A DNA stretch of 36,343 nt from Flavobacteriales bacterium (lineage in GTDB: Bacteria > Bacteroidota > Bacteroidia > Flavobacteriales > Flavobacteriaceae): assembly GCA_002737105.1 (NCBI GenBank), contig NSHO01000003.1:1-36343 (forward strand), in the 5' to 3' direction. Below, one piece after another: positions 15,424 to 22,655 of this stretch. The first letter of the stretch is position 1. Each line of letters opens with the position of its first letter. The position numbers and the translations under genes were made by a program. A model generated the notes under the pieces. It did not search any database and was not told the origin of the DNA. It saw nothing but the letters and a program-made list of their open reading frames with translations.

Positions 15424-18054
15424 ATGATACCAGCCCAATTTGACGCCAAATCCGTAGAACAAAAATGGTACGAGTATTGGATGAAAAATAACTATTTTCA
15501 TTCTACTCCAGACCATCGCACGCCTTATACTATTGTAATTCCTCCGCCAAATGTTACAGGAGTTTTACACATGGGTCATATGTTGAATAATACTATTCAA
15601 GATGTGTTAATTCGTCGTGCTCGATTAAAAGGTTTTAATGCCTGTTGGGTGCCTGGTACCGATCACGCTTCTATTGCTACAGAAGCAAAAGTGGTTGCTA
15701 AATTAAAATCGGAAGGAATAAATAAAACGGATTTAACCCGAGAAGAATTCCTGAAACATGCCTACGATTGGACGGACAAATATGGTGGAACAATCTTAGA
15801 ACAACTCAAACAATTAGGCTGTTCTTGTGATTGGGACCGTACAAAATTTACTATGGATCCTGACATGTCAGCTTCTGTAATTCGTTCGTTTGTAGATTTG
15901 TACAATAAGGGATTGATTTATAGAGGGTACCGAATGGTAAACTGGGATCCAGAAGCCAAAACAACCTTATCAGATGAAGAAGTAATTTTTGAAGAACGTC
16001 AAGGAAAATTATATTATATAAAATATCAAATTGAAAATTCTTCAGATTATTTAGTAGTTGCTACAACTCGACCAGAAACTATTTTTGGAGATACTGCTAT
16101 TTGTATCAATCCAACCGATGAAAGACATTTCAATTTAAAAGGAAAAAAAGTAATCGTACCTATATCTGGAAAAATTATTCCCATTATTGAAGATGAATAT
16201 GTAGATTTAGAATTCGGTACAGGTTGTTTAAAAGTAACGCCTGCTCACGATGTCAACGATAAAACTTTAGGTGACAAACACCAATTAGAAATTATTGATA
16301 TTTTTAACGAAGATGCGACTTTAAATTCATTCGGATTACATTATGAAGGTAAAGATAGATTTGTAGTTCGTGCAGAAATTGAAGTAGAATTAACTTCAAT
16401 CAATGCTTTAGATAAAGTAGAACAATACACTAATAATGTTGGAACTTCTGAAAGAACAAAGTGTGTAATCGAACCTCGTTTATCTGATCAATGGTTCCTA
16501 AAAATGGAAGATTTGGTTAAGCCCGCCATTCATGCTGTTTTAGAATCTGACGAAATTAAATTATATCCAAACCGTTTTAATAATACTTACGCACATTGGT
16601 TAAATAACATTCGCGATTGGAATATTTCTCGACAATTGTGGTGGGGTCAACAAATTCCTGCCTATTTCTACGGCGATGGAAAAGAAGATTTCGTTGTAGC
16701 TGAAACAAAAGAAGAAGCTTTAGCTTTAGCTAAAGTAAAAACTGCCAACTCAGAACTGACCACTGAACACCTACGCCAAGATGCTGATGCACTAGATACT
16801 TGGTTCTCTTCTTGGTTATGGCCAATGGCTGTTTTTGGTGGAATTATGGATCCAGAAAATGAAGATTTCAAATATTATTATCCAACTAACGATCTAGTTA
16901 CAGGTCCAGATATTTTATTCTTTTGGGTTGCGCGTATGATTATTGCAGGTTACGAATACGCAGATGCTAAACCATTCAAAAACGTATATTTAACAGGATT
17001 AGTTCGTGATAGTCAAGGAAGAAAAATGTCTAAATCGTTAGGAAATTCTCCTGAACCACTTGGTTTAATAGAAAAATTTGGAGCAGATGGTGTTCGTGTA
17101 GGCTTATTATTAAGCGCGTCTGCAGGAAATGATATTTTATTTGATGAAGAATTATGCAATCAAGGAAAAGCATTTAGCAATAAAATTTGGAATGCATTTA
17201 AATTGATTAAAGGTTGGGAAGTTTCTAAAACAATTCCACAACCGGAATCTTCAAAAGTAGCGATTGAATGGTACGAAGCGAAATTGCAACAAACTCTTTT
17301 AGAAATTGAAGATAATTTTGAAAAATACAGATTATCGGAAGCTTTAATGGCGACTTATAAGTTAGTTTGGGACGATTTCTGTTCTTGGTTTTTAGAAATG
17401 ATAAAACCAGGCTACCAACAACCAATTGACAAAGCGACTTTCAACAAAGCCATTGAAATGTTAGAAGCGAACTTAAAGCTTTTACACCCATTTATGCCCT
17501 TCTTGACGGAGGAAATTTGGCAGTATATTGCTGAAAGAACAACAGAACAAGCTTTAATTGTAGCAGAATATCCAAAAATGACTTCTGTAAATTCAAAATT
17601 AATTGCTGATTTTGATTTTGCAACTGATGTAATTTCAGGAATTAGAACGATTAGAAAAGATAAAAACATTCCTTTTAAAGACGTGATTGAATTGAGAGTT
17701 GTAAATAATGAGAAAGCTTCATCTTATTTCGATTCAATTATTATGAAATTAGGTAATATTACAGATTTACAATATGTAACAGAAAAAGTAGATGGTGCTT
17801 TATCGTACAGAGTAAAATCTAACGAATATTTCATTCCAATTACTGGAAACATTGATGTAGAAGCAGAAATTGCAAAATTAACTGAAGAACTAAATTATAC
17901 TCAAGGTTTCTTAAAATCGGTACAAATAAAATTATCTAATGAAAAATTTGTTACCAACGCAAAACCTGAAATCATTGAAAATGAACGCAAAAAGGAAGCT
18001 GATGCTTTGGCAAAAATTGCAACTATCGAACAAAGTATTGCTGGATTGAAGTAA
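15424..18054 (+). CDS. valS: Valyl-tRNA synthetase
   Basis: Charges tRNA-Val. The 876-residue class I enzyme shows [15 protein letters not shown] with the HIGH-type motif HMGH (49-52), the editing domain in the middle ([37 protein letters not shown]), the second half of the active site ([32 protein letters not shown]), the KMSKS loop exactly KMSKS (534-538), the anticodon-binding helical domain, and the C-terminal coiled-coil arm ([21 protein letters not shown] ... to the end) expected for bacterial ValRS. Length is normal. Monocistronic, followed by a terminator hairpin that is one of two near-identical copies bracketing a toxin-antitoxin module. Confidence 0.97.
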   Translation: MIPAQFDAKSVEQKWYEYWMKNNYFHSTPDHRTPYTIVIPPPNVTGVLHMGHMLNNTIQDVLIRRARLKGFNACWVPGTDHASIATEAKVVAKLKSEGINKTDLTREEFLKHAYDWTDKYGGTILEQLKQLGCSCDWDRTKFTMDPDMSASVIRSFVDLYNKGLIYRGYRMVNWDPEAKTTLSDEEVIFEERQGKLYYIKYQIENSSDYLVVATTRPETIFGDTAICINPTDERHFNLKGKKVIVPISGKIIPIIEDEYVDLEFGTGCLKVTPAHDVNDKTLGDKHQLEIIDIFNEDATLNSFGLHYEGKDRFVVRAEIEVELTSINALDKVEQYTNNVGTSERTKCVIEPRLSDQWFLKMEDLVKPAIHAVLESDEIKLYPNRFNNTYAHWLNNIRDWNISRQLWWGQQIPAYFYGDGKEDFVVAETKEEALALAKVKTANSELTTEHLRQDADALDTWFSSWLWPMAVFGGIMDPENEDFKYYYPTNDLVTGPDILFFWVARMIIAGYEYADAKPFKNVYLTGLVRDSQGRKMSKSLGNSPEPLGLIEKFGADGVRVGLLLSASAGNDILFDEELCNQGKAFSNKIWNAFKLIKGWEVSKTIPQPESSKVAIEWYEAKLQQTLLEIEDNFEKYRLSEALMATYKLVWDDFCSWFLEMIKPGYQQPIDKATFNKAIEMLEANLKLLHPFMPFLTEEIWQYIAERTTEQALIVAEYPKMTSVNSKLIADFDFATDVISGIRTIRKDKNIPFKDVIELRVVNNEKASSYFDSIIMKLGNITDLQYVTEKVDGALSYRVKSNEYFIPITGNIDVEAEIAKLTEELNYTQGFLKSVQIKLSNEKFVTNAKPEIIENERKKEADALAKIATIEQSIAGLK

Positions 18055-18071
18055 AGTATTTAATAAAAGTA

Positions 18072-18103
18072 AAAAGCCGATTTTCAGATGGAAATCGGCT
18101 TTT
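18072..18103. terminator. Terminator of valS (repeat copy 1)
   Basis: Arms AAAAGCCGATTT (18072-18083) and AAATCGGCTTTT (18092-18103) around an 8-nt loop. It can also end the convergent PIN-toxin gene, whose stop codon overlaps its right edge. The 27 nt at 18077-18103 recur exactly at 18849-18875. Confidence 0.85.
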
Positions 18104-18509
18104 ATTTATTTAAATATTCTTTAGCAGTTAATACTGGAAGAATAGATTTTTTGAAATCTTTTTTGTTTCTCGTTAAAATCAAATCCAACTCATTTTCCAA
18201 AGCAGTGTAATATTGAATAGCGTCTTCGAAATCTTTAAAATCTGAAACCAAAGCTAATTCTAAAATTTTATCATCCATTGGTAAAACTTCAACCAAAACT
18301 TTAAATTTTATTAGAATCTTTCTTGCTTCATCTAATTTATGACTTCTTGCTAATAAGTAATGCGTGTTAGCAATTGTTAAAGATGAAATAAATAATTTAA
18401 CTTTTTTATGATCCGCCAAAGTGAATAACTCTTGAGCTTCTTTATAAAATTCTTCTCGTTTGGAAAGCAAGTCTAAAACGATATTCGTATCAACTAATAT
18501 GCTGTCCAT
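18102..18509 (-). CDS. PIN-domain ribonuclease toxin (VapC-like)
   Basis: The 135-residue protein is a PIN domain. The first catalytic Asp is Asp7 in ILVDTN; the second acidic cluster is DFEDAIQ (Asp93, Asp96), and TRNKKDF holds Asp118. At the place where many VapC proteins have a conserved Glu the sequence is SSLTIANTHYLL (Asn48), as in the subgroup of bacterial PIN proteins that lack this residue. VapC toxins cleave RNA, often tRNA; the target here is unknown. The ATG at 18509 shares its A with the stop of the antitoxin gene (TAATG), the classic antitoxin-first coupled layout. The stop overlaps the edge of the repeated terminator. Confidence 0.88.
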   Translation of the reverse strand: MDSILVDTNIVLDLLSKREEFYKEAQELFTLADHKKVKLFISSLTIANTHYLLARSHKLDEARKILIKFKVLVEVLPMDDKILELALVSDFKDFEDAIQYYTALENELDLILTRNKKDFKKSILPVLTAKEYLNK

Positions 18510-18751
18510 TAAGAATATTTTTTAGATAAATAATCCGAATATTCTTTTTTGTAATCTGCGCTTTCAAGAGAAATAACGCCAGTCAAACTTTCCACTAGTG
18601 GACTTACTTTTGATGTGTTAGATTTTATTTTTGTCAATGACAAAAGATAATTTTCTATAAGCTTCGAGAGACTTACACTGTTGTTTTTAGCATAAAATTT
18701 AGCTTCTTCAATTACATTATCGTCAATGTTCAATGTTAATTTCGTATTCAT
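18509..18751 (-). CDS. DUF6364-like antitoxin
   Basis: The 80-residue protein starts at ATG 18751 (MNTKLTLNIDDNVIEEAKFYAKNNSVSLSKLIENYLLSLT), a ribbon-helix-helix-like N-terminus: a short beta strand followed by two helices. The C-terminal part (ESLTGVISLESADYKKEYSDYLSKKY) would wrap the toxin. This matches what I know as DUF6364, which is regularly paired with PIN toxins in Bacteroidota. The frame extends 19 codons upstream, but with no ATG and across the probable operator. The gene is coupled to the toxin by a one-base overlap. Upstream, two inverted copies of TTACGT(G/A)T (18762-18769 and 18785-18792) are candidate operator half-sites. Confidence 0.85.
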   Translation of the reverse strand: MNTKLTLNIDDNVIEEAKFYAKNNSVSLSKLIENYLLSLTKIKSNTSKVSPLVESLTGVISLESADYKKEYSDYLSKKYS

Positions 18752-18760
18752 ACTATTAAA

Positions 18761-18792
18761 TTTACGTGTAAAATTAAAAAATATATACGTAA
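18761..18792. promoter_or_regulatory. Candidate operator of the DUF6364/PIN pair
   Basis: TTTACGTGTAAA (18761-18772, 5-bp arms with 2-nt centre) and ATACGTAA (18785-18792) place two inverted TTACGT-type sites just upstream of the antitoxin ATG. Ribbon-helix-helix antitoxins normally bind such sites to repress their operon. Confidence 0.35.
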
Positions 18793-18840
18793 TATAAAAA
18801 CAATTCAACGAAAAAAATATAAAGTTGTATCAAATGACAT

Positions 18841-18877
18841 AAAAAAACCCGATTTTCAGATGGAAATCGGCTTTTTT
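18841..18877. terminator. Terminator of rho (repeat copy 2)
   Basis: Arms CCGATTT (18849-18855) and AAATCGG (18864-18870), same 8-nt loop as copy 1, with A7 upstream and T6 downstream. One base differs in the lower stem: C at 18848 where copy 1 has G at 18076. On the minus strand it is followed by seven T and would terminate rho. Confidence 0.8.
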
Positions 18878-18897
18878 ATTTGTATTATTATCAATTT

Positions 18898-20532
18898 CTA
18901 ATCATTCATAGAAATCAAAAACTCTTCATTGTTTTTCGTGCGTTTGATACGAGATTCGATAAATTCCATCGCTTCTACAGGGTTCATATCAGCTAAATAT
19001 TTACGTAAAATCCACATATGTTGTAATGTTGATTTGTCTAGTAATAAGTCGTCACGACGCGTACTTGAAGAAACTAAATCGATAGCCGGGAAAATACGCT
19101 TGTTAGATATTTTTCTGTCCAATTGTAATTCCATGTTACCTGTTCCTTTAAATTCTTCAAAGATCACTTCGTCCATTTTAGAACCGGTTTCTGTTAATGC
19201 AGTTGCGATAATACTCAACGAACCACCATTTTCAATATTACGAGCCGCTCCAAAGAAACGTTTTGGTTTTTGTAACGCATTCGCATCTACTCCTCCACTT
19301 AACACCTTTCCAGATGCCGGTTGAACAGTATTATAAGCTCTTGCTAAACGTGTAATTGAATCTAATAAAATTACTACATCGTGTCCGCATTCTACCAAAC
19401 GTTTTGCTTTTTCTAAAACAATATTGGCTACTTTCACATGACGATCTGCCGGTTCATCGAAAGTAGAAGCTATTACTTCGGCACGCACACTACGTTGCAT
19501 ATCGGTAACTTCTTCTGGACGTTCGTCAATTAATAAAACTATTAAATATACTTCAGGATGATTGGCCGCAATAGAATTGGCAATATCCTTTAATAACATG
19601 GTTTTACCTGTTTTTGGTTGCGCCACAATCATCGCACGTTGTCCTTTACCAATTGGCGAGAACATATCGATTATTCTTGTAGATATTGAGGTGTTTTTTC
19701 CTGATAAATTAAATCTTTCTTCAGGGAAAAGTGGTGTCAAATGCTCAAAAGAAACTCGGTCACGAATCACTTGCGGATCGTGTCCATTTATTTTCAAAAC
19801 ACGAACTAAAGGGAAAAATTTCTCTCCTTCTTTAGGAGGGCGAACCACTCCTTTTACAGTGTCTCCGGTTTTCAACCCAAATAATCGAACTTGAGATTGT
19901 GATAAATATATATCATCTGGAGATGCCAAATAATTATAATCCGAAGAACGCAAGAAACCATAACCATCAGGCATCATTTCTAAAACGCCTTCACTTTCTA
20001 TAATTCCATCAAATTCAAAATCAGATTCGCGGAAGTTTTTATTTCCGTTGTTTTTGGCAAATTTCGGATTGGTGCTTTTCTTAAAATTTGGATTTGAATT
20101 GGTTTTTTCTTGTTCTGAAGATTCAGAATTTTCTATTTCTTCTGAAGTAATTTCTATTTTATTTTCTTCTTGTTTGGGTTGTTGACTGTAAGACTCTGAT
20201 TTTTTTTCAGAATCTAAATCAAAAGAAGCTCTTTCTTGTGCTCTATTTGAGGGTTTTGTAATAACTTTTTTTATTCGTGCACGTTGCGATTTCACTTCGT
20301 TTTCTGTTGCGTCATTTTCACTTGATGTTTCTTCTGCAATTGGTTGAGCAGATGTGGTAGTGATTTTAGTTTTTGCAACCGTAGAATGTGGTTCAGATGT
20401 GTTTTGTAAATCTAATATTTGAGAAATTAATTCGTCTTTTTTTAAAGTTTTGAATTTCTGGATATTAGCAACTTTGGCAATTTCTTGCAAATCAGGGAGT
20501 TTCATCCCTTTTAGTGTAGATGTGTCAAACAT
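18898..20532 (-). CDS. rho: Transcription termination factor Rho
   Basis: Hexameric RNA-dependent ATPase that ends transcription. The 544 residues comprise a Rho N-terminal SAP-like domain (1-43), a 130-residue low-complexity charged and Ser/Asn-rich insert (about 44-175), the cold-shock RNA-binding domain (about 181-250, [15 protein letters not shown] ... [12 protein letters not shown]), and the RecA-type motor: Walker A AQPKTGKT (304-311), Walker [11 protein letters not shown] (Asp391), the Q loop GGVDANAL and the R loop [15 protein letters not shown]. coli Rho is 419 residues; the excess is the insert, a known trait of Bacteroidota Rho. The leader (20533-20640) contains an inverted repeat. 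Located convergent to valS with a toxin-antitoxin pair in between. Confidence 0.97.
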   Translation of the reverse strand: MFDTSTLKGMKLPDLQEIAKVANIQKFKTLKKDELISQILDLQNTSEPHSTVAKTKITTTSAQPIAEETSSENDATENEVKSQRARIKKVITKPSNRAQERASFDLDSEKKSESYSQQPKQEENKIEITSEEIENSESSEQEKTNSNPNFKKSTNPKFAKNNGNKNFRESDFEFDGIIESEGVLEMMPDGYGFLRSSDYNYLASPDDIYLSQSQVRLFGLKTGDTVKGVVRPPKEGEKFFPLVRVLKINGHDPQVIRDRVSFEHLTPLFPEERFNLSGKNTSISTRIIDMFSPIGKGQRAMIVAQPKTGKTMLLKDIANSIAANHPEVYLIVLLIDERPEEVTDMQRSVRAEVIASTFDEPADRHVKVANIVLEKAKRLVECGHDVVILLDSITRLARAYNTVQPASGKVLSGGVDANALQKPKRFFGAARNIENGGSLSIIATALTETGSKMDEVIFEEFKGTGNMELQLDRKISNKRIFPAIDLVSSSTRRDDLLLDKSTLQHMWILRKYLADMNPVEAMEFIESRIKRTKNNEEFLISMND

Positions 20533-20691
20533 AAATGTTTATTGATTTTTTTTAATCTTAATATAATAAAAAAACTGTGATGAGATTTTTTTGCTTTTTT
20601 AAAGTATCGTATAATGAAGTACTTACGATTATTTGATGCAATAATACGAATATTTTATTATAAAACAATAGTTTTTTTTAAAAAGAAAACT

Positions 20692-20699
20692 TATTTTTG
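20692..20699 (+). promoter_or_regulatory. -7 box for the DUF4293 gene
   Basis: TATTTTTG (TAnnTTTG), 18 nt upstream of the ATG at 20718. Confidence 0.45.
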
Positions 20700-20717
20700 T
20701 TCGTAGATAACTAAAAT

Positions 20718-21128
20718 ATGCTACAAAGAATTCAAACGATATATTTGTTACTGTGTGTGCTGATTTCTGGTGTACTTCCTTTTTTTATTAAAATTTGGAC
20801 AGCAGAAAATAAATTAGAAGTGTATGCAAATTCTAATGATATATATATTGGATTGTTTCTAATTTCAGCCATTTTAGCGCTTGTAAGTATTTTTAGTTTC
20901 AAAAAAAGACAAAATCAGTTTGTGTTAAACAGATTGAATATGATATTAAACTTTATTATAATAGGATTATTAGTATATCATTCACTAAATCTATCTGGAG
21001 AAGCGCAAGTTTCTGAGAAGGGTATTGGGATGCTTTTACCCATTTTTTCTATCGTTTTTCTTGCTTTGGCTAACAAAGCAATTAAAAGGGACGAAGATCT
21101 CGTAAAATCTGTGGACAGAATACGATAA
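20718..21128 (+). CDS. DUF4293 membrane protein
   Basis: The 136-residue protein begins MLQRIQTIYLLL, the usual start of DUF4293 proteins of Bacteroidota. It has four predicted transmembrane helices: about 7-27, 43-61, 73-89 and 100-117, separated by short loops (KIWTAENKLEVYANSNDIYI in the first periplasmic loop; KKRQNQF inside). No catalytic motif is seen and the function is unknown. The protein ends with a charged tail (KRDEDLVKSVDRIR). Divergent from rho and followed by a terminator, so monocistronic. Its position next to rho is, as far as I recall, common in Flavobacteria, but no functional link is known. Confidence 0.85.
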   Translation: MLQRIQTIYLLLCVLISGVLPFFIKIWTAENKLEVYANSNDIYIGLFLISAILALVSIFSFKKRQNQFVLNRLNMILNFIIIGLLVYHSLNLSGEAQVSEKGIGMLLPIFSIVFLALANKAIKRDEDLVKSVDRIR

Positions 21129-21157
21129 ACCTATCATCTTAGCTTTATTAGTGCGTA

Positions 21158-21196
21158 GAAAATCCGTTTTGAGAAATCAAAGCGGATTTTCGTTTT
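21158..21196 (+). terminator. Terminator after the DUF4293 gene
   Basis: Arms 21158-21172 (GAAAATCCGTTTTGA) and 21177-21191 (TCAAAGCGGATTTTC) around a GAAA tetraloop, one mismatch in 15 pairs, followed by a T-rich run. Confidence 0.8.
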
Positions 21197-21220
21197 TAAC
21201 CTCTTTCTAAAAGTTAAAAA

Positions 21221-21250
21221 ATCGTAAATCAAAATTCGTAAATCGTAAAT
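21221..21250 (+). repeat. Dispersed word repeat ATCGTAAATC, copy A
   Basis: ATCGTAAATC followed by AAAA and TTCGTAAATCGTAAAT. The reverse complement of 26031-26061 is almost the same 30-mer, so this is a dispersed as well as an internally iterated repeat. It lies just past the stop codon of the phosphodiesterase gene. Confidence 0.6.
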
Positions 21251-21255
21251 TCTAT

Positions 21256-21750
21256 TTACTTGTCTCCTATTTCAATAATCTCCAAACTCTGAATTTTCTC
21301 ACCATCAATTTCAAATCGCAGCATCGTTCTTTTTTGGTGAAACCCTGAAATACCTGCAGCTCCCGGATTCATATGTAAACAATTGAGTTTTTTATCAAAC
21401 ATAACTTTTAGAATATGGGAATGACCGCAAATAAATAACTTTGGTGGATTTTGAGTAATTTCTTCTCGAATAGCTGGACTATATCTTCCGGGATAGCCAC
21501 CAATATGAGTAAGTAAAACCTCTACACCTTCACAAAAAAAACGATTATTTAAAGGGAATTCCAATCGGGCTTCATGATTGTCAATATTTCCAAAAACAGC
21601 TCTTAATGGTTTTAATTTTTTAATAGTATCTGTAACTTTTAAATCGCCAATATCTCCTGCATGCCATACTTCGTCTGCCAATTTTACATATTTTAAAATG
21701 GTTTCATCAATATGGCTGTGCGTATCAGAAAGGAGTAATATTTTTTTCAT
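21256..21750 (-). CDS. YfcE/MJ0936-type metallophosphoesterase
   Basis: Small cytoplasmic two-metal phosphodiesterase of 164 residues. All five calcineurin-like motifs are visible: DTH (Asp9, His11), HAGDIGD (Asp33), GNIDNHE (Asn55), LLTHIGG (His82) and CGHSHI (His110, His112). The C-terminus MNPGAAGISGFHQKRTMLRFEIDG is typical of the YfcE/MJ0936 group, whose physiological substrate is not established. ATG start, monocistronic; iterated short words flank it on both sides (21221-21250 and 21764-21802). No good -7 box was found; the closest (CAACTTTG on the minus strand) lies inside the upstream word repeat. Confidence 0.9.
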   Translation of the reverse strand: MKKILLLSDTHSHIDETILKYVKLADEVWHAGDIGDLKVTDTIKKLKPLRAVFGNIDNHEARLEFPLNNRFFCEGVEVLLTHIGGYPGRYSPAIREEITQNPPKLFICGHSHILKVMFDKKLNCLHMNPGAAGISGFHQKRTMLRFEIDGEKIQSLEIIEIGDK

Positions 21751-21763
21751 TTAATAAGAGTTT

Positions 21764-21891
21764 CTAAGTTACAGAGTAACTAAGCTACAAAGTTGACAAA
21801 AAAATATTGTTTATTGTTTATTTTTAAGAAAACATTGAATAATATAATTCAAATTCTTAGTAACTTTGCAACTCAGAAACTTTGCAACTTA
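21764..21891. repeat. Iterated AACTTTGCAACT words in inverted blocks
   Basis: Left block 21764-21802 (TTTCTAAGTTACAGAGTAAC, then TAAGCTACAAAGTTGAC) and right block 21857-21891 (CTTAGTAACTTTGCAACTC, then AGAAACTTTGCAACTT). The right block repeats the word AACTTTGCAACT, and the left block holds the same type of word on the other strand (GTTGCAAAGTT-like), so the pair forms an imperfect inverted arrangement between the divergent phosphodiesterase and truA genes. Confidence 0.5.
21861..21868 (+). promoter_or_regulatory. -7 box for truA inside a word repeat
   Basis: TAACTTTG (TAnnTTTG), 30 nt before the truA start codon. It is one unit of the iterated word AACTTTGCAACT; the second unit (AAACTTTG, 21877-21884) is a weaker match. 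Confidence 0.4.
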
Positions 21892-21898
21892 AACATAA

Positions 21899-22633
21899 TT
21901 GAGATATTTCATTGAATTTGCCTATAACGGAAAAGAATATTTTGGGTTTCAAATACAACCGAATGCTATTTCAATACAAGAAACTTTAGATGAAGCTTTA
22001 TCGCTAGTATTACGTGAAAAAATCGAAATTGTTGGCGCAGGCCGAACGGATTCTGGTGTTCACGCCAAACAAATGTTTGCTCATTTTGATACAGAACAAG
22101 AGATTGATATTCCAAATACCATTCAAAAGTTAAATTCATTTTTACCAAAAGATATTGCCATATTTAATATTATTGAAGTACAACCTGATGCACATGCTCG
22201 ATTTGACGCAACAAGTAGAACCTACGAATACCACATTACTACATTTAAAGACGTATTTAATTCAGATGGGAGTTGGAAAGCACACCATGAATTGGATTTA
22301 GATTTAATGAATGAAGCTTGTAAAATCCTTTTTGAATATACAGATTTTGAGTGTTTTTCTAAAATTCATACGGATGTAAAAACCTTTAATTGCAAAATTA
22401 CAGAAGCACATTGGCAACAAATCGAAAATCAAATTATTTTTACCATTACCGCCGATAGATTTTTACGAAATATGGTTCGGGCCATTGTCGGCACCTTAAT
22501 AAATGTAGGTATTTATAAAACCTCGTTATCAGATTTTAGAACCATTATTGAAAGTAAAAACCGAAATAATGCTGGTTTTTCTGTTCCTGCGCACGGATTG
22601 TATTTAACAAAAGTAAAATATCCGTACCTTTAG
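21899..22633 (+). CDS. truA: tRNA pseudouridine(38-40) synthase
   Basis: Makes pseudouridine at positions 38-40 of the tRNA anticodon arm. The 244-residue protein starts RYFIEFAYNGKEYFGFQIQP and has the catalytic Asp51 in GAGRTDSGVHA, with RTYEYHI and FLRNMVRAIVGTLINVG further on. The start is TTG at 21899: the preceding in-frame codon (21896-21898) is TAA, and no ATG occurs before the catalytic domain, so a non-ATG start is forced. Family proteins usually begin MRYF, which fits. The ABC exporter gene follows after 22 nt. A -7 box lies in the word repeat upstream. Confidence 0.94.
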   Translation: MRYFIEFAYNGKEYFGFQIQPNAISIQETLDEALSLVLREKIEIVGAGRTDSGVHAKQMFAHFDTEQEIDIPNTIQKLNSFLPKDIAIFNIIEVQPDAHARFDATSRTYEYHITTFKDVFNSDGSWKAHHELDLDLMNEACKILFEYTDFECFSKIHTDVKTFNCKITEAHWQQIENQIIFTITADRFLRNMVRAIVGTLINVGIYKTSLSDFRTIIESKNRNNAGFSVPAHGLYLTKVKYPYL

Positions 22634-22655
22634 CCTTCAAAAAACTATAAGCCAA

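Noticed and set aside
18841..18877. Target-site duplication by a transposon
   Set aside because: No transposase or terminal inverted repeats accompany the DUF6364/PIN pair; 27 nt is long for a transposon duplication. I keep the repeat as a finding but not as an insertion sequence.
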